Assembly: GCA_942493365.1 (NCBI GenBank)
Contig: OW818697.1
Location: 1,550,001-1,614,000, forward strand
Length of the DNA: 64,000 nt
Source: UBA8949 sp942493365
GTDB taxonomy: Bacteria; Bacillota; Clostridia; Saccharofermentanales; UBA5734
Reading direction: 5' to 3'
The notes beneath the pieces were generated by a model that saw only the letters and a list, made by a program, of their open reading frames with translations, did no database searches and had not been told where the DNA came from. Below are positions 61,173 to 64,000 of the stretch, piece after piece (the stretch's first letter is position 1; each line of letters opens with the position of its first letter). The translations under genes were made by a program, and so were the position numbers.

Positions 61173-63521
61173 TTATTCTTCCATATCCTGTTTTTGTTTA
61201 TGATAACAGATACGGCGCAGCACGAAAAGGATGCGACTGGTGTTCTGCCACAGGGTTTTTTCCAAAATAGACTGCAAATCGGTTATGCTGCGGAGTTCGT
61301 GTTCGCTGGGCTGGTGCTGACTGTACAGTGCTTTTTCCACGCCATCGAGCAAACTTTCCACAACCGGACGGCGCCCGGACAGCCAGGTGGTCTCCCGCAG
61401 GGTTCGTTCGATGAGCTGGCGTGGCGTTTCTGAAGGCGCTGGTTTGACGCCCAATTGTTTGAGAATGCTCAAAATATCCTGCCAATAATAGACCGCGATC
61501 CTGCTGTCGTCCTGAAAATGGCTGCGCAGCCAGACTGGTTGCTTTCGCTTGCGGTACCAGACCAGCGAACCGACCAGATATGCCGGTGGGATCAAGATTA
61601 AAATCAGCAACAACAAGGTTGCTAAGTTCCGTATTACGTCGATGGTTTCGTCGAATGACACAACAGGAACAATCGGCGTAGGTTCAGGGGCGCCGGTCGG
61701 CCTGGGGGGCGCTGGCGTGGCTGTGGGGATCGGGGTGACCGTGACGGGACCCGGTGTTGGTTTGACAACAGGATCGACGCTAGCGCCACCTGGGGTGGCA
61801 TCAAGGGGGATCCATCCCATGCCGGGTAAAAAGATTTCAGTCCAGGCATGGGCGTTCTTTTCGGTCACCAATCGCGCTGACGTTTCGCTGCTGCCGCCCG
61901 CGACGGTATAACCTTCAATATAGCGGGCCGGGATGCCGGCAGCCCGGCAAAGCATGGTCATGGCGGTGGCAAAATAGACGCAGTATCCTTTTTTGGATTG
62001 CAGAAAGCCACTGACAAATTCCAAATCAAGCGGCATGGGGTCAACGGTTAAACTGTATTTGCAGGTCGTTTCCAGATAGTTTTCGATTTTTTGGGCTGCC
62101 TGCCATTTGGACGTACTATTGCGGGTTATTTCCAGAGCCAACTGCATGATTACGCCGTCAGCAGCATATTCTGGCAACTCAGGCAATTGCAGATAACGAT
62201 CAACGCTGGTCGGAATGATGAGATTGTCTCCGGTTGGGCTGGCAAGATAACGCTCAATGGCTGCGTCAAATGCAGCGCCGGACTGAATCAGCAGGGTGTT
62301 GATGGTCAGGGTCTGATCTTTCAGCAAAGCGGGCTGTTTATACAGCAGACCGTCCGCATTGAACTGAACATCGGCCGGCACGGCATTCACAAAAAAGCGG
62401 GTGGGTCGGCCAGCCAGGAAAACTGTGCTGAGACTCCGTTCAACCGGTGTTATGCTGTAGCTGGTTTTGATCAGCAAATCCTCGGCGGTGATAGAAGCCA
62501 GATCAAAGGCATTGATTTGGTTTTCGTCCGCCTTTTCATTGTTAAAATTCATTAATTCTGAATCGTTACCCGGCAGCCAACGTTTGCCGTCATAGGTTTG
62601 TCCGATCGCGCCGCGCATCAGCATCGGTTGGGTATAACCGGCTATTTTCATGACCGGCTTTCCCGATAAAATGATCGTGCCGCCCAACCGGTCGCCCAGC
62701 TCATCAAAGCCCGAATTGGCAATGTTGAATGTATGGTTATCGTTGACCCATTCGATGGCGGGGTATAATGTTTCAATGGCATTGCTTTTGAATTGATTGA
62801 AGGCCTTGATAACAGCCGTTGACTGATAATTCGCGCCAGGCACAATGGCGGATAGAGCAACCGAGAGACACAGGGCAATGATAGCGATTGGCATGGCTTC
62901 CAGCGCAAACCGTCCTTGTGCTGGATACCGTCGCCAATTCATTTTGCTGTAACTTCGCTTTTGTTTGCGAGCAAAGGCGACGATGATCGGACAGCCAGCC
63001 ATCACGATCCAAGGCAGGCCGCCCGCGATAAAGACTTCATGGCTGATGGCAAGGTAGATCAAAATTGCGGCGGCCAAAAATAACTGATTGAATCGAGCCA
63101 CAAAGAGATACGCCAAAACAGCCATAATCAGGCAAACCAGGGTCGCCAGGCCGTCCAAATTCGCAACAGGATTAGGCCTCCCAGCAAAATAATTTGTTAC
63201 CCAGTCCACCCAATCGCGGATTTGGATGGCGACAGCCATCAATGAGCTTTTCAGTTCCTTTTGAAAGGCAAACGACAGAATCAGCAACACCAGCCAAACA
63301 CCGCCGAATACCGCCAGATTGTAAAGCTGCCAGGTCAGACTGGCGGCCAGGGCGATCATAAACACGATAAAGATCAGCTGGTCCAGATGATTGACCGGCA
63401 GATCAAGCAGTTCCAAGGCCAGCCGCGTGATGCCAAAGCAATACAAAATGGCAAAAAACAGTTTGACCATAACGCTGATCAATCGTTGTGGCCGCAGCAG
63501 CCGATTATCCTTGGTGCTCAT
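61173..63521 (-). CDS. Transglutaminase-like membrane protein (TgpA type)
   Basis: Membrane protein with an external papain-like domain, function unknown. 782 residues: about seven N-terminal membrane segments (residues ~15-220), an outside domain whose triad is visible (Cys in KKGYCVYFATAMTMLCRAAG, His in KNAHAWTEIFLPG, Asp in IPLDATPG), a Pro/Thr-rich linker with repeated TPxP, a late membrane segment (ATLLLLILILIPPAYLVGSL), and a cytoplasmic DUF4129-like tail. Pairs with the DUF58 gene just upstream (4-base overlap), an arrangement common across bacteria. Confidence 0.88.
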   Translation of the reverse strand: MSTKDNRLLRPQRLISVMVKLFFAILYCFGITRLALELLDLPVNHLDQLIFIVFMIALAASLTWQLYNLAVFGGVWLVLLILSFAFQKELKSSLMAVAIQIRDWVDWVTNYFAGRPNPVANLDGLATLVCLIMAVLAYLFVARFNQLFLAAAILIYLAISHEVFIAGGLPWIVMAGCPIIVAFARKQKRSYSKMNWRRYPAQGRFALEAMPIAIIALCLSVALSAIVPGANYQSTAVIKAFNQFKSNAIETLYPAIEWVNDNHTFNIANSGFDELGDRLGGTIILSGKPVMKIAGYTQPMLMRGAIGQTYDGKRWLPGNDSELMNFNNEKADENQINAFDLASITAEDLLIKTSYSITPVERSLSTVFLAGRPTRFFVNAVPADVQFNADGLLYKQPALLKDQTLTINTLLIQSGAAFDAAIERYLASPTGDNLIIPTSVDRYLQLPELPEYAADGVIMQLALEITRNSTSKWQAAQKIENYLETTCKYSLTVDPMPLDLEFVSGFLQSKKGYCVYFATAMTMLCRAAGIPARYIEGYTVAGGSSETSARLVTEKNAHAWTEIFLPGMGWIPLDATPGGASVDPVVKPTPGPVTVTPIPTATPAPPRPTGAPEPTPIVPVVSFDETIDVIRNLATLLLLILILIPPAYLVGSLVWYRKRKQPVWLRSHFQDDSRIAVYYWQDILSILKQLGVKPAPSETPRQLIERTLRETTWLSGRRPVVESLLDGVEKALYSQHQPSEHELRSITDLQSILEKTLWQNTSRILFVLRRICYHKQKQDMEE

Positions 63522-64000
63522 TGGATGCCCTTCCCTGTCGGCGTGTAATGAAGCAGGGTAACAGGCAAGCCGGCTTCCTCGGCCTTATGCAATGCGGATG
63601 CCCAATCGGGGGCGATCTGATCGGATGCAAGCAGGATAAGATCGGTTTGGATGCCGCGGTTGATCAAAGCCAGCAGCTGACTGACAACCAATTCATTGAG
63701 TCTGGTCGACATAAAAACAACAAAGCTAGCTGCTCTCCCCGCTGCTGTCTGCTCAACCAGCATGGACTCCGGCGAGGTATCGTCGCTCCAGTCCAGACCA
63801 GCCAGGCTCAATTGCGCCGCAACCAATTCCGTGGGGCGTTCCACATAGCATTCCAGATAGGACTGTTTGTGCCCCGCCAGACGAACGCTGCGGCTGCTGT
63901 GCAGAATCATCTTAACCAGATAAGCAGCGCGGTCGGTAAAATTATCCGCCAATTCCAGGCAGGCTTTGGCGTTTTTGGCAGGTTCCGTCCGCGCCATATC
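63518..64000 (-). CDS. DUF58-family protein, C-terminal part (cut by window edge)
   Basis: Only about 160 C-terminal residues are visible; the reading frame is open close to the right edge, and the Met near 63997 need not be the start. The fragment (KACLELADNFTDRAAYLVKMIL, then SFVVFMSTRLNELVVSQLLALI) fits the von Willebrand A-like end of DUF58 proteins, partners of MoxR ATPases and transglutaminase-like proteins. A moxR gene may lie beyond the window. Assignment rests mostly on context. Confidence 0.6.
   Translation of the reverse strand, partial: DMARTEPAKNAKACLELADNFTDRAAYLVKMILHSSRSVRLAGHKQSYLECYVERPTELVAAQLSLAGLDWSDDTSPESMLVEQTAAGRAASFVVFMSTRLNELVVSQLLALINRGIQTDLILLASDQIAPDWASALHKAEEAGLPVTLLHYTPTGKGIQ

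Noticed and set aside
60500..61270. Plus-strand open frame of about 256 codons across miaB
   Set aside because: Shadow of miaB; overlaps essential radical-SAM motifs on the other strand.
1..64000. CRISPR arrays, tRNA/rRNA genes, complete insertion sequences, defence islands
   Set aside because: None were found by reading both strands; no evenly spaced repeats, cloverleaf sequences or transposase genes were seen.

Overview
This window is a GC-rich (by eye mid-to-upper 50s %) housekeeping stretch of a low-copy bacterial chromosome. Several traits point to Firmicutes/Clostridia: GAACNNNNGTTC-type SOS boxes at recA and lexA, a leucine-type T-box leader, RbgA/YlqF, YlxM, a SpoIIIE/FtsK-type translocase, the smc-ftsY-ylxM-ffh-rpsP-ylqC-rimM-trmD-rplS order, and the miaB-mutS-mutL-miaA-hfq order. 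I cannot name a genus from the sequence alone. No rRNA, tRNA, CRISPR array, prophage or complete insertion sequence was seen. The window enters mid-proC and leaves mid-DUF58.

Layout. 1-10.8 kb (+): proC end, rnhA, an ADP-ribose pyrophosphatase, ftsK/spoIIIE, ygiQ, folD, rmuC, cinA, murJ, mostly with overlapping ends. 10.8-14.5 kb: recA with promoter and SOS box, recX, rimO, pgsA. 14.6-26.4 kb: acpP, rnc, smc, ftsY, ylxM, ffh, rpsP, KH protein, rimM, trmD, rplS, rbgA, rnhB, yraN, that is, protein export, chromosome organisation and ribosome/tRNA maturation. 26.5-32.3 kb: an aspartate-aminotransferase-like enzyme, purB, a beta-propeller lipoprotein and a GntR regulator. 32.3-41.1 kb: two sulfur-relay modules, cysteine desulfurase+thiI+AIRS protein and iscS+iscU+mnmA, separated by glyA and rarA. 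41.1-47.6 kb: PHP phosphatase (-), M18 aminopeptidase, radical-SAM protein, XerC-like recombinase (-), asd, alpha/beta hydrolase. 47.6-52.4 kb: T-box-controlled leuA, a BlaR1-like membrane protein with an AT-rich sensor, a GNAT enzyme. 52.6-54 kb: a membrane protein divergent from lexA. 54-64 kb (-): DUF58, transglutaminase, miaB, mutS, mutL, miaA and hfq, a tightly overlapped cluster running toward lexA.

Most genes are ordinary. The points that stand out are: a mosaic ffh gene with two extra bases exactly where foreign-looking codon usage ends; a duplicated trmD 3' end with a long inverted repeat; a promoter placed so close to ylxM that its mRNA should be leaderless; a catalytically dead-looking M56/BlaR1-type receptor; an unknown Ser/Thr-tailed membrane protein divergent from lexA; and perfect palindromes on the promoters of asd (Fur-like 7-1-7 form) and iscS. 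Nothing amounts to a clearly new defence or mobile system.
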